From the NCBI GenBank assembly GCA_030704615.1, contig CM060731.1, positions 40,674,001 through 40,734,000 on the forward strand: DNA of 60,000 bases, read 5' to 3'. The position numbers and the translations under genes were made by a program. The notes below the pieces were generated by a model that had not been told where the DNA came from, ran no database searches, and saw nothing but the letters and a program-made list of their open reading frames with translations. The DNA comes from Takakia lepidozioides (Eukaryota; Streptophyta; Takakiopsida; Takakiales; Takakiaceae). Shown one piece after another: positions 31,270-44,149 of this stretch; within the stretch, counting starts at the first letter, position 1; each line of letters starts with the position of its first letter.

Positions 31270-32965
31270 TCAATATGTGAATGGTTGAGCTCTCAGTGTC
31301 TTGCACTCTCTTTAACAATTTCCTTGGCCGAGGTTTCCATGGTTTAGGTTCACTCTTTGGATACCATTTGTGATGTTGGTTGGAAGGATGGGGGATCGGG
31401 CAATATTGATGGCTTGCCTACTTAGATTACCATATGATCCAAAGGGCATATTTGTGTAGAAATGTGTCTCCAACGGAATATGAGGTAAATTGCTCATGTT
31501 AAGATTTCTTTTATAAGAGATATCTACTTGGCTTTGAAATATCGCCAGTTACGCAACCATTCCGATCATTAAATCATTGCATACTTGGCTTTAGAGATGG
31601 GAAGGAAGAGCGGATATGGATTATCATGTTTTAAACTTTTGTCTACAGTGCCCAAATGGGAGGCGTTTAAAATTGTTGTTTTTTTTTCGGTTAGTTGTTA
31701 GTTCCTGGACAAAGCCTAAAGAGCTTCTCAGTCCAGATTGCTGAATCTGCTGTCAGTAATAAGATTTTGGGTCGATTGAGTGTTGCACTTGTCCCATGGC
31801 TCCCTCTGGACGTTTAATATCATTGATTCTTCATCCAATGGAAGACTTTCTCTCCTACCAACCAGTTCAATGGGGGAGTGATTTCTAGTCTCAACATTGA
31901 ATGGCAGCTCTTGCTGACCTAATTCTTCTGGTCATCTTCTTCCACAACTCAGCTTTCATTCCCTTACAATAACCCAGTGTGATGTATGCTTTCATAACGC
32001 TTGTGAAGTTATGACTTCTCAACTCAATTGGCCGGCAATTACATCTTCTACATGGGTTGTCCAAACTTGGCAAAAGAGAACTCAAAATTCCTTCCAAGCT
32101 CCTGGTTAATGGGAAATAAGAATGACATAAATGAAAGTGTAGAGTGGTATCCTAGTGTATGTCAACTAATAACTCAATAACCACAAGTTAAAAAAGAAAA
32201 AGAATAAACCCACAAGTTTTCAAGGACAAAAGCCATACTTGTTATTAATTCCTAATTCTATCTATGTAGGGAGTTGACACTTGAAACTCACAATTGCCAT
32301 ATTCTTCCCTTCCATGAGGGAATTCTTGGATGATTCTTTGGATGGGGAGAAAATGAAGTTTGTGCGTGCCTCTGCATTGGGTGCAGATAAGAATGGATGT
32401 AGAGTGGTTCATGCATACTAAATTTGCACACGCCTTTCAATGGACGAGTATGTTGTCTTAAACTTCCACTTCTGTTGTCATTCCATCCTCTTAACAGCCA
32501 ATTCTCATTTATCCATCTCATGTGGATCAGAACTTCATTGAGTCACTTTGTTTTTTTTTTTTTTTTTTTTTTGTTTTGGTTTTTTTTCTCTCACTCGCTC
32601 ATTTCAGTAAACTTATTGAAGTCGCTCCCAGGTTTCCTCTGTAAAAAATTAAAAAACAGTCCAATAATTTAATGAATATTGTAACATCAATTCTGCAACA
32701 ATAATACACCCCCCAATAAGGCAAATCTGTGGGACAAGATGATATTTGGCCATAAACCCTCATAAACCCACTCCACAACACCCCATAACTAAGTTGGCAA
32801 AAGCCAGATAGGCAGTAGTGGGCACAGGACCAATGAGCGGCCATTAATAGGGCCGCTCTTAACACCACGCGGAGAGCCTAAATTTGGCGGCAGCAGCTTG
32901 GCGACGGCCCCCAGCCTGGAAAGCCTTGTCTGGCGGGCCCACGCCACACTAGTGGCGTTCCCGCT
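31270..32965. other. No recognisable gene
   Basis: Contains a T-run at ~32551-32572 and short frames without motifs (for example the minus-strand frame 31891-32097). Confidence 0.35.
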
Positions 32966-32973
32966 AGTTTAGC

Positions 32974-33452
32974 CACGGTTAGGGCTAGGGTTAGGGCTGG
33001 CCTAATCCCAGTTAACCATAATCCGCCTACATGATGAGGGTGGCGTTGTTATGATGACGATAACTATTCAGTTAAGAAGGGTTTAGTGTCGGCTTTAATT
33101 GTGTATTTCGCGATTAGCAACCCTTCCAACATTCGTAATATTCGGGCCTATAATCGAGGCCCCGAGATGATGTGGGTCAGCGAGAGTCCACGTGGGAATC
33201 TGTGATTCGTTTATTTTCGAGATGGAGCAGTGGAGGGGGGTTTGATGAGGTGACGTGGCGAAATCGAGATGCGGAAACGAGATACTGAGTACGTGGCAGA
33301 ATAACTGCAAGCGCGCCGCCTAAAAAGCTGAGGGGGGCAAAACAGCGGGCCGGGCCGCTGGCGGCCCGTCCCTCTATTTTGGCCGGGGCGTGCCTAAATA
33401 CCTGCGATCCTAACTTTACCCCGTCTATCTCTCTCTCTCTCTCTCTCTCGCT
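32974..33452 (+). promoter_or_regulatory. Putative cyclin D promoter region
   Basis: Features in order: a telo-box-like GGTTAGGGCTAGGGTTAGGG (~32977-32997), TTTCGCGA close to an E2F-type site (~33105), and a (CT)n tract (~33428-33449), which is probably a Y-patch near the transcription start. Telo-boxes and E2F sites are common before plant cell-cycle genes. Placing the start of transcription here is inference. Confidence 0.4.
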
Positions 33453-33523
33453 CGCTGGCTTGGCTGCAGCGTAAACCTCCGTTCTTTCTTCTTTCTGAGG
33501 CTGTCTGAGCAGCTCTTGGTAGA

Positions 33524-33601
33524 ATGACTGTGAAGAGCTTGTGCATGTGGAGCTCAATGCATGCGCTGCTGATGTGTAGGGGGAAGAACGCGAGGGTGTA
33601 G
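33524..33601 (+). promoter_or_regulatory. Upstream ORF in the cyclin D leader
   Basis: ATG at 33524 opens a 25-codon frame ending at 33601, and shorter ATG-stop pairs follow (for example ATGAGTTAG at ~33687). If the leader starts near the CT tract and is not spliced, these would lower translation of the main frame. Confidence 0.35.
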
Positions 33602-33920
33602 TAGTGGCGCGCTTTTGCTAGTCTTTGGTTCTTTCGCTGTGTCTGCAGTGAGGAGGCGGGGAGTGTGTGGAGTGTGTGTCTTGGTAATGAGTTAGATGTC
33701 GTGCTGCAGGCATCGAAGTTGCTGCATTGTTGACTCGTTGTGCCAATGAGTAATGTTGATCTCTGTCATTGGGATGTACGTGAAGCTGGCGATAGCTTGT
33801 AATTAACTAGACTTGAACAGTTGGAATTAGAAGAGGTGTACAGATTTGGAGATGGCTCTTGGTTCAGAAGGCCACGCATGAAGTGGTCGATAGTCTATAG
33901 GAGGGGAGCCCTCCAGAGGG

Positions 33921-35892
33921 ATGTCGCCGAGCTTTGATCCCATCGGTAGCCTCTACTGCGCGGAGGATGTGTGCGGGACTGCATGGGACGATGATCACGT
34001 CAGCTATCCCGAGTCCGAAACCGTGAATGATTTCCATCCTGCTGTGTTCCTGGATTTCCCTGTTGAGGATGAAGAGGCTATCGCAACGCTGCTGCAAAAA
34101 GAGGCGCGGTATATGCCTGAAGAAGGTTACTTGGAGAGATACCATGCCCGTAACCTCAATGCTGGAGCTCGTCAGAGCGCTATCCGCTGGATGCTCAAGG
34201 TCGCTCTCATGTTCTATTGCTCGGATTTGATCATTGGCAGGATTGTGCTTATCCTAGAGCCCGAGAACAGTCGCATTACCTCGAATGGATTGTGTTTGTT
34301 CTTTGCAATTTGATCTTTTTACTTTCAGTGAGAGGCTTGGCTTTGGCGGTTAAACCTTCCGTGCGGTCTGGTTTTCCCTGCTTTGACCTTCAGCCTTACA
34401 TGTATCGAGCCTACTGAGATGTTGATTTCAGAGCACTTAAAGAGTGTATTTTTTTCTCAGAATGTAGAAGGCTCTACAGTGGTTGTAGTTCACCACGGGT
34501 ACGGACTGGTTCCATGAACATTGCCAGAACCTGTGATTCACGTGAGGCATTGTTGACGGCAGGTTCAAGAGTTTTACAATTTCGGTCCTTTAACTGCCGC
34601 CCTTTCAATAAATTACATGGATCGCTTCATGTCCCGCCATCATCTTCCGGTAGGAGCTCTTATCTCACTCGTCAAATGTCCTTGGGCCTGCTCTGCGATT
34701 TCTACATCTTTAAAGCGGGCTGTGTGTCTGCTGCACCTGGTCCTGTTGTGTGTAGAAAGGATATTTGATCTTGAGCTAACATTCTAGCTATGTGTCTTGC
34801 AGCAGGGAAAGGCCTGGATGCATCAGCTGCTGTCTGTTGCCTGCATATCTTTGGCAGCCAAAATGGAGGAGACATACGTCCCGTTTCTGCTTGACTTGCA
34901 GGTAATGATACGTGCCCCATCTTAGTGACAGGTTGCATCCGATATGACGCGCTTTGAGGTTTTTGCATTTGATGTGCGGTGAAAATAGCATTCTAACATC
35001 GAGCGCGCAACAGGTTGAAGAGGTTGAGCACATATTTGAGGCTCACACAATTCAAAGAATGGAGCTTCTGGTGCTGTCCACGCTGGAGTGGCGAATGAGC
35101 TCTGTTACACCCTTCTCCTATATTGATTACTACTTCCACAAGCTCGGCATCAGCAACCTACTGCTGCGGGCACTTCTGGGGCGAGTCAGCGAACTCATAT
35201 TGGGAACTATGAAAGGTGAGTTTCTAGCAAGTTTGTGGTTGCATTGGTGTACGCCATGCCCCTTCCCCTTCGAAGCGTTTCACCGTTACCTGATCTGTGT
35301 TCAGCCGTTCTCTTAATTACGAGGTTTAGGTCGTCTAATCTAAAGCCCATTGTCTTTTGCAGAAACTCTGTTTCTTCAATACCGGCCTTCTGTAATCGCG
35401 GCTGCGGCCATCATCTCATCCCTAGAGGAAGTGACGGCTCTACAAGCTGGCGATCTTTATCGCGTGTTTGGTGCTCTCTCAGTTGAGGAGGTGAGCCACT
35501 GTACTGTGCCTGCCCCTCTTCCTAAGCTTAAGATCCTACAAGGTCGATAGTGTGCTTATGTTGGTTCCTTGATTCATTTTTTGCTGGAAGCTGATCCTTG
35601 CATGTGGCCTTTTATGCAGAAAGCGTTAAAAAGCTGTTGCGAAGACATCCAGGAGCAATTGGCGGATCCGTTTTGCCGACTTCCATTGAGAAGGAAGATT
35701 TTCTGCCGCTCAACAGAACCCCAGAGCCCTGTTGGAGTACTGGAGGCTGCATCTCTTAGTAGTTGTGCCAGTGATAGTACTATTGGACCCCGAGAGTCAA
35801 GCCCAGGAGTTAGCTTGGCCTCGACAGCAGCACATAAGCGAAGGAAGATAGATGAGTTTTGCAGCACTCCTTGTGGCCTTACTTCCCTATAG
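33921..35892 (+). CDS. CYCD: D-type cyclin, six exons, 355 residues
   Basis: Regulatory partner of CDKA in G1/S control. Exons: 33921-34199, 34563-34649, 34803-34901, 35014-35215, 35363-35490 and 35620-35892. All have GT/AG introns of 112-363 bp and all phases match. The LYCAE motif (residues 11-15) is the LxCxE retinoblastoma-binding site of D cyclins, and the ATG chosen keeps it near the N-terminus. The cyclin box spans roughly residues 55-205: [20 protein letters not shown], then [13 protein letters not shown], then [16 protein letters not shown], and [19 protein letters not shown] with LSTLEWRM. The C-terminal cyclin fold follows ([14 protein letters not shown] to VFGALSVEE), then a Ser/Pro-rich PEST-like tail (EPQSPVG ... 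GPRESSPG) and a basic KRRK near the end. No defect is visible. Confidence 0.95.
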
Positions 35893-38800
35893 CATCGGTA
35901 GATGGACAAGTGTGTGACTTGACCTTTGCACATTTTGGAGTCCCTGGTGATCGCATGTGATCACTATTAGAGTTTCAGCTAACTCAATAACGTTAATTAG
36001 AAAGGCTTAGAAGTGGGCAACAGTTCAAAGTAGATTTGTTTCTACCATGGAGGGGAGCTGTGGAGTATGCAGCCCTCGTGAGATAGAGGAGGTTGTCATC
36101 TCCATTTATCAGAGGGTACATAGTATGTGGTAGTGTGTTAGAAACTCTTCAACACATGCACTCTTCCTGTGAGTCCCATTATTCATGGTAAAAGCCATAC
36201 AGTACCTTACGATTCTTCATTCTGTATATTATCTGTGCGCCATTTTGTATAAATGACAAGGTTGAGAACTGTAGATGCTCGTGTCATGTTATGCTCAAGA
36301 CTCGTCGTTGTGTTCTTATCCCTTAGTTCTGTGTAATGTTTGTGGTACTTTGTATGATAATTCTTAAAGCTGAACTCTATGCATTCATTTACTGGTATGT
36401 CCAAACGCTGTCATGGTCAGCATGGATCTATCTCGCAAGCAGCTAACTCCGGCTTGACACAGAAAGAGGTATTGAACAGACAAAATGTACCCTTGATGTA
36501 TACAATTGAAGAGGCAAGCACAAGAGCAAGGGAGAAGATGAAGCGCTGGAGTAGTCACAGAATATGGAGTCATGGATTATAGCAAGGAAGATGGATATTG
36601 CAGAGGATACTAGAGGTTAAATATGGGTGAAGAAGAGGCAGTGGAGTTCCTCAAGGAGTCCACCGCAGTATGACGTAAGAGAAAGCTGTGCTCATCATGT
36701 AGTGGGCCCACACAGCCAGCGCTGCTTTTTTCCTGCTGCCACCCCCATTACTCTCCCCGACTGTATTTCTTCTCTCCCTGCGCCCTGCGCTCTCTACGCT
36801 TGTACTTCACCCTAACTGAGACTTCACCGGACAGGAAAGGGGAAGATGCCTGGACTCTAGCAGCTCTGCCCTAACGGTATGTCTGCAGACAAACGCATTC
36901 CCTTTCTCTCGACGTCACCGTTTCGTATGCTTACTTCGATTTGCACACCAGACAGGTGGATTTTGTCTCTGCGAACTGAACTTGCTCTCTCTCTCAAGCT
37001 CTACCTATTGATACTAGGTAAGAGTTCTAAAATATTCTACAAAATCTGGCAAGGCCTAGCAGACTGTGGCCACCGCTCCCCTACCCGGTATCCATCCATT
37101 ACATTGGGAGTAGCTGAGGAAGCATCATGGAGTCAGTCCATCATACTTGGTTTTCTCTCCTCCTTTCCTTTCCTGGATATATCCAACTCGCAAGTCATCC
37201 ATGGGTGGGTCTCGTTATAAATGGTAGCTCCTCTCCCTGCAGGAAGTTTGTACGTTTGTACATGCTCATAAGTTGACGTGTGGCTCGCCATGCAGAAAGC
37301 TGCGGGGTTTCGTTTGGGCCAATCGCAGCTACGACAAATCGCAGATTTTGATTACTCACTTTTATTAGAAAGCAAAGCACTGCAGGCCTGCTGCCTCTGC
37401 CAACGATGGAAACACATGGGTCAATGGACAAGTTTTATGGTCTTTGATGCGCCTTCTTCTCCCACAAGACTGCTCAGCTCTGCACTGCCCGCATAATAAC
37501 ACATGGTGGCTAAGGAGCTCAGTCCCTGCTTCCTCTCTTCCCTTGCTCCGCTCTGCCAGGTATCCATCCTCCAACTAAACCCATCACCACACCCAACTTG
37601 GATGATGACGGGTGCAGTCAGCTGCCCACATCAGTCTTGCACCTAATTTTTTTGTTATTACCTAGTCCATGTTTAGACCTGAGACCACACATTGTCCTAA
37701 CCCGGCTTTTGTCAACAGTCTTCCATACCTTTGAACATGGAGACTAAAACTCTTTCCCACCAAAAAAAGACGAAGCCCACAAGTGGAAACATTTGCACAG
37801 AAACTCACAGCAGATTGGTGAGTGAAAAGTGCAGGACAATAAAGGCAGGACCTGCTGTGCACGGCACAGTATCGGGGGTGGGGATTTTGGGACGATTGTG
37901 GCGGCCCTCCCCCGCCCGACGGATTCCAGGGTCTGCTCTGCTCTGCCTCCTCTTGTGCTGCGCCAGATTCTCCCTTTCATTCAAGTCCTGACAGAGCAGG
38001 TGGTCGACGGCGATCTTTCTACTGTCCCTATACTGTAGGCCGTTGTAACGTGCAGCGTATTTATACATACAGGGACGAGGCAGGTGGGTACTGTAGCTGT
38101 TTGGAGTAACTTATAGGGATGGATCATTGTGTGTTCTCTACGTCCATTGGAAGCTGGATTCCGGCATTCCTCGAGAAGAATAGATTCTCTCCTCCTGTTG
38201 GGAGAGACGATTCTTCCTTGATCGACACCCACCGACATTATTACAACCTAGAGAGGAGGGGGAATATAGGTCGACATTCGGGAGCACAGCACATGAAATG
38301 AAATCTAGTAACATCCTGCTGGCAAGGCACGTATACGATCGAACTATGCTGCCTGTTCGATCCACAAAACTGATTCATATCTCCTAGGAGGTTTTAGAAA
38401 TCTACTGGAATCCTTGTTCATAAAATGTAATGGGATGCAAGATGAAACAGATTATACACAGATTATGCGTAGAGAAATCATGAAAGAGGGGAGCTCTAAC
38501 TGTATCGCAGTTAGAGGCTCAGTCAAGGACTCACACGTGCGTACGTGCAGTTGGCAGAGTACTTGGGATGACACAAGTGTAGAATTTACATATGGGGGAG
38601 CGTCTGGCTATCGATCTGGAATGATCCACTGGTGTGGTTTTGGCTGAGTATTTTTCTTGGGGTTTGAATCGTTTGATGTAGGTAGAAGTGTAGAGGTGGT
38701 GAGTAATACGGGAGTGTCACTGTAAGTAGAAGGTGCGAGAGAGGTTGCCATGTTGTATTGTTAGCGTTGGCAATGATTTTTGAGCGATCATTGTTTGTCC

Positions 38801-39500
38801 ACTTGTGGTGGCCGGCATGATGAGCAGGCAAATTTAGGGCGCTCATCAAGGCACCTACCAGCCCCCAAGTGCAATATTATTGTGGGCGGTTATGGCGCAA
38901 GATCCGTGTGAGGGGGACTAGTGTAAGTAAGCTTCAAAGACTCAGAGTGGAAAATGAAACCCATGAGGAGAATCAGAAGGAAAAATTAGCCATTGGGAGT
39001 TGATTGATTGATCCAAAGGGGGTTGGCCAAGCTTGGAAGAGACTGCAGGTGCAGAGGGGAGGGGTACTTTTTAGTATTAATTTGGGAAGGACTGCAGGAG
39101 TAGAAAGGGACGTTTGACATATCCAGCAGCATGATGAGTGTGAGAGCTTTGGTGATTGGAGCCAATGGTGGGCCCCACATCATTTTACTCTCCTACTGCT
39201 TTTGTCTTCCGTGGCCTGCCTCAAAGTCACAACAAGGCCAGCCATCGCCCAAGGGTCCTTGCGTTCTAGGTGGGTTCAGATTTGACTTGCAATGTTGATA
39301 GGCTGGGAGACCAAGAATGCAGGACGCTCAGAGACGGGGTACAACTGCTGCACCTGCATGCAAGCACAAGCCAGGCAAGCCTAGTCCCATCCTTGCAGCC
39401 TGTGAGCCCTGCTGCATCCCTTCACCCTCCATGCCTGTGTGCGCTTGCCCTATCCCCTAAACCTGGACTAGGACTGGACTGCGGCGGCGCCATTGTGTAA
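35893..39500. other. 3' flank of cyclin D; no further gene recognised
   Basis: The first ~400 bp are probably 3' UTR. Beyond that both strands show only short frames without motifs. Pyrimidine-rich stretches near 36730-36800 and 37130-37170 look leader-like, but I see no coding exon after them. Confidence 0.35.
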
Positions 39501-42500
39501 AGGGCTCCAGCCAGCCTGAGCTTGCTAGCTAATATGGCAGGAAGGTCACATTGGAGTTAATGGCGATGGTGACCTTTCTGGAGCTGCTCTGTAGCCACGC
39601 CACTTGAGTTTGAATATCAAACAAGAGGACTCCAGTGTTTCTGCGGAGCCATTGAAAGCTAGAGTGGGTGGGAGCGTGGGAGACGGCCAGTACCAATCCC
39701 TTCCGCCTTCCCTCAAGCGTGTCTCTGCCATCTTAGTACCACTACATATTGCCAGCAACGCCACTAACTTTTCCACATGACTAGCTTTTCAGCCCACCCC
39801 CCTTGAGCAAATTGCAACCCGACAATGAAGACTAGAATCAGAATCACTTGGAGGTGGAGCCCATACGGACCTGGCAAGCATTGTTTCAACTCTACTCCAA
39901 CCCACGTCTGCATATGGCTTGCAGTGAGTTCTACTCACTCCAAACTCCAAACATTCCAGAAGTTACTCAGACATGCAGTTGATCAAGGTACAACATTAGA
40001 AAGCAAAACATACAGGGTCCCAATGTAGCCTATAATATAGCTTCCAAATAGAGCCATGAGATCATTGGTTGGAAGGCCTACTACTAAGCAAATTGCAAAG
40101 GCAATAGAATACATCATTAGTTGACCTAATTTAGGATTGGAGAGCATCCAGTGTCAGGGATCTTCCTGTCTGACAGATACCATGTTTTCATCACAACAGT
40201 GATTTGTGTTGGAGTTTTATTATGTCCATCCCTTTGTCCTTTCCTTTCCTTTCCTTTCATGTGTAGGTGTATCAAGTCGGCTATGACTGCTGTGGGCCCA
40301 TATAGTGCCTCAAACGCCAAGAATGCATTCCAAATGGTGGTATTGAATACGACATATATTTAGTTCACTTCCATGAACTCCTTTTATGAGCCATGAATAG
40401 CTAAGAGCCCATGACTATCTCAACACCGAGCAACAGTAGAAGTAAGTGACGAGGACGAGACGTGCGAGTCGAGTAGAGTGACTCGCAAAAACGCGTCCAT
40501 GTGTTGCGCGCTGACACTTTATTTTGGGTTATGAGATGCGGGGCTTTAAGCATTCCTTACGTGTAGAACAAAATCATCGAGACCTACCTTGGATTCTCAA
40601 GTCACTCACTCTAACTGTGAACTGGCATGTTATATTTGGCTTGTAGATGAGGAGCTTCAGCACATTTCTGCACTTAGTTCCTCCACCGTCGTAGGAAACT
40701 GAACGCCGAATCAGCTCAGATCGAACCTATGCAATTGAAGATCTCGAGGATGAGGATCTATATGGGTGCCAGTGCCGATGAACCATCTCTAGGGCCTATC
40801 TATCCCTCGCCGAGCACTCCTCCTTCGGATCCATGTCTGTATCTTCCGACGTTGGTCCATTACAATGCCATCTTAATAAAAAACCATGTACTTATCCCAT
40901 ACCATGTCATTGTTGGAATTTGCGTTGAATAAAAATGTGTTTTCAGACCGCAGGGTATTCTCCAAAGTTTGATGTTGCACATGGTCTCTCATTATAGACA
41001 TGAAATGAATGAAGCTGACGATGTGAGGCAGGTCTTTACCGGAAGCATCTCTCAACCCAACTGTGGTCAGTTGGGGATCCCATGAGATCTCCAATTGCAG
41101 CATGTCTGTGTTTTGATCAGATGGAGCTTATTAGATGGTGATCCGGACCATCTGTGCACCATTTTTAGCTCCATCAGTTTCTTAGGGGAATATGGACATG
41201 CATCTGCGCATGTCCATAATAGGCTTTGCAATTCATTGTTTCATTGGGTAAATGCTCCCCTCACTGCTTACAAGTTATTGCTTCATACACAAGGTTTGGA
41301 GGGGGATGATGTTTAGCTGATGATATGGGGCTTTCCTAAGCTGGGCATTTTGTTGTATGTTAAAATAAGAGACAGAGCCCCCTGGTCAGATTGATGTTTG
41401 AAAGTGTTGTAGAACCGACTTGGTAAGTGGATGGACAGACATGGACAGGGTCTGGAATTTGTGTGAGGAAGGGTATGGGTCCAACAGTCGAAGGAGGAAG
41501 CTTGGTGGTGGGCAGTTTGAAGGCGGGTGAAGTGCAACAGGCTAGCTGGACTGGAGACAGTGCAGGCACCGAAGAAAAGTTGGTAGTCAAGATTAGCGGA
41601 GAGGGAGATAGAAGAAGCGCAAGGCATTGATCGAGCAGCAATCGGATCCTAGCTGACACCAAATACCGTAAGATAGCAGCGATTTGTGCGAACAGGTGAC
41701 TGCTATATATCTCACGCAGCCGCCCAGACTTCCCATGCATGCCAGCCCTGTGATTACAACTTCCTCCCTACCCTTCTTTGATCCCAGCTGCTGCTGCTGT
41801 TCGCGCCGGCAGAGGGGTCACTGAAATCATCATTCTCTCACAGAAATGTTATGATGATGACCTTCACAGCCAGGGGTCCCCGGGGACATAGTCCAAGCAC
41901 ATGATTCTGATGAGCTGCAGCTGCCAAAAGTCCTTTGGTCCGGCCATGGATCCTGGCGGGTACGACACCGCTATCGTGGCAGGCCCCCTGCCCCCTTCGA
42001 CCATCTCCAGTCAACTGCAGTGAATGCCTGCACTGCACTGCTCTGGTGGTAACGCATTTCACACGTGCCAATTCTCCGTCTCTTTCTTTTTTGCTGTACC
42101 TCATCACTCATCTGTCCTTTACTCCTCGGTTCCAGTGCTCTGAAAGAACAATCAGACTGGCAAGTGAAACAAATTAAGCTCCGGGCTGCAAGGTCCTCTT
42201 GAAAGCTCAGCGCATACCACTTCATACCATTTCACAGCTTCTATATCATACGGGGGACCTGTGGGCAGACTATAATACTGTGCACAACATACATAATGAG
42301 TGAGGAGAAGTACTTACGCATATAAAGTTGTGATATAAGAAAGATGAGCTCCCTTGTAAAGGCCTAGATTCATCACCCCCTGTCACCAATGCGCTTCCCT
42401 TCAGATGGTATTCATGTATTAACTGTCAACATGATTGTTGTATTCTGTACAGTCCGTGGATGGCTCTGCGCCTACCTAATGGCAAGTGCATTGGCGTGGC

Positions 42501-43785
42501 ATGTACAAATACCAGGTGGTGTGCTTCTTCACACAGGCTCCCCCTTTGTCTTCTCTGGAGGATGTGTTATTCTGGGGATCACATGTTCCCAGACTAACCA
42601 GACTCTTCCTAAGTTGGGCCTCTGCACAATCTGCATGCTTCACCAGTGCTAGTGATCTTACTAGTGGAAGGCTCCATTTGCTATAAATAGGAAAGAAACC
42701 TATGGAAAGGGGAACTCCATTATGCCTCAAATTGCTGAGAGGTTCACACATTCCCGTGCATTGGCTTCTGACCTCCCCATCATGAATCTACACTGCAGCC
42801 TAGGGATACTGTTGATGTGGGATGGGCAATTCAAAATTGATACCCATAGTTACATAAGCTTCCCACCTTCATGCACTTGCTCAAATTTGCAAGACTTGGA
42901 TTACCTACTGTTTTATTTATGATGGTATAAACTGTTTTGTCAAGTAGAGACTGCTACCCCACCTCCATTCTCCAATCATTTCCAAAGAGAGCAAACATCT
43001 CGAAATAGGTGACCCTCAGCAACACAACACCAACTGCTTCAATATCTTTGGAATTCAGTGCAATTTTATGTCACACTTTGTACATGCCCTGCTGTGAATT
43101 GGGTAACTACTAGTCACTCTCAAAGATCCCAGTTGAACAATTTGCCACCTATTCCTTGAGGCCAGGGCTAAAAGGAAACAACTCCACCTGAATATTGATG
43201 TAAGGGAGGTGCGTTGCATCCTAGATGTCAACAGTTGATACAGTGATTCAGGCAGAAAGTGAGATACTACAAGTGACACCTTTTCAACAGCCTTCATTTT
43301 CACTTTAAACTTAATACAGGTAGCATACTGCAACACCATGAATGCATTTCCCTGACCATAATGCCAGCAATTCATGCAAATTGTCAAATAATATTGCAGA
43401 AGCTTCAGGTGTTGCGAGAACTACTGTCCTCCAATGTAAGGGCCTCCAAGGGATGTTTGTGGTTTAGGTTTCCAACCATAACTCATTCCCTACACAAGTG
43501 CAAACTAGCCTATGGAGCATTTTCATAGACATGAAAGCCTGCACCTCAAATGCAAACAAGCAGTTGCAGGTAAGGTAACCATCATCAACTGATCAGAACA
43601 AAAGGGCCTCCGTTTCAACACTGATATGCTACAATGGTGAAAGGCTTGTTGTTAGCTGGATTACCTTGTGAGTGAACTTGATTCTTGCATTCCATATGTG
43701 CTACAAACAGCTTGTGAGTAAAACATCATTCCGAGACAAAATGTCAACCCAGCACCTCAACCAAAAAAGGTCATAGCATTCAAAG
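39501..43785. other. No recognisable gene
   Basis: No domain, splice-framed exon series or clear repeat except a short TTTCC run at ~40237-40257. Frames of up to ~126 codons (for example 41360-41740, minus) are Ser/Pro/Leu-rich and low-complexity, and I do not support them. Confidence 0.35.
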
Positions 43786-43788
43786 ACT

Positions 43789-44066
43789 CCACATCAAGTA
43801 AATAGAAATGCCTCATTCATTTGGTCATTTTCCTTGCCGCACCCCGTTAGTGGCTCCACAACCCCAGGTAGCCATTTGAATCGATGTCTTGTCATATGAT
43901 TTTTCAAACCCCAGTTTGACGAATTCAAGCAGTCACATTTCTAGCGGCAACATCTAACTTGCAAACAACCCACTTCACTGTATCAGAGAATGAATGCTAG
44001 CCTCACCATCATGCTTGAAACTCTTCACATCAAGCAAAAAGAAATGCAGAATTCGTTCAGTCCTAT
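43789..44066. repeat. Imperfect local duplication upstream of the stem-loop
   Basis: CACATCAAG(T/C)AAA(T/A)AGAAATGC occurs at ~43789 and ~44028. AAGCAGTCAC(A/G)TTTC then CATCT follows in each copy (near 43929 and 44079). The second copy supplies the left arm of the stem-loop. Confidence 0.5.
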
Positions 44067-44067
44067 T

Positions 44068-44149
44068 GGCTCTGCAAAAGCAGTCACGTTTCCGAAGGCA
44101 GCATCTCAGTTGCAGCTGCTTTCGGAAACGTGACTACTTTGTCAGAGCC
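44068..44149. ncRNA. 35-bp stem-loop, miRNA-precursor-like
   Basis: The arms 44068-44102 and 44115-44149 pair at about 31 of 35 positions around a 12-nt loop. Both arms contain the block AGTCACGTTTCCGAA or its complement. No known plant miRNA family matches by eye. The left arm alone has a diverged relative near 43929. The hairpin could be a foldback transposon end or a young small-RNA locus. Confidence 0.35.

Noticed and set aside
41313-41740. Ser/Pro/Leu-rich minus-strand frames
   Set aside because: Low complexity, no motif, and an overlapping frame on the other strand of similar length.
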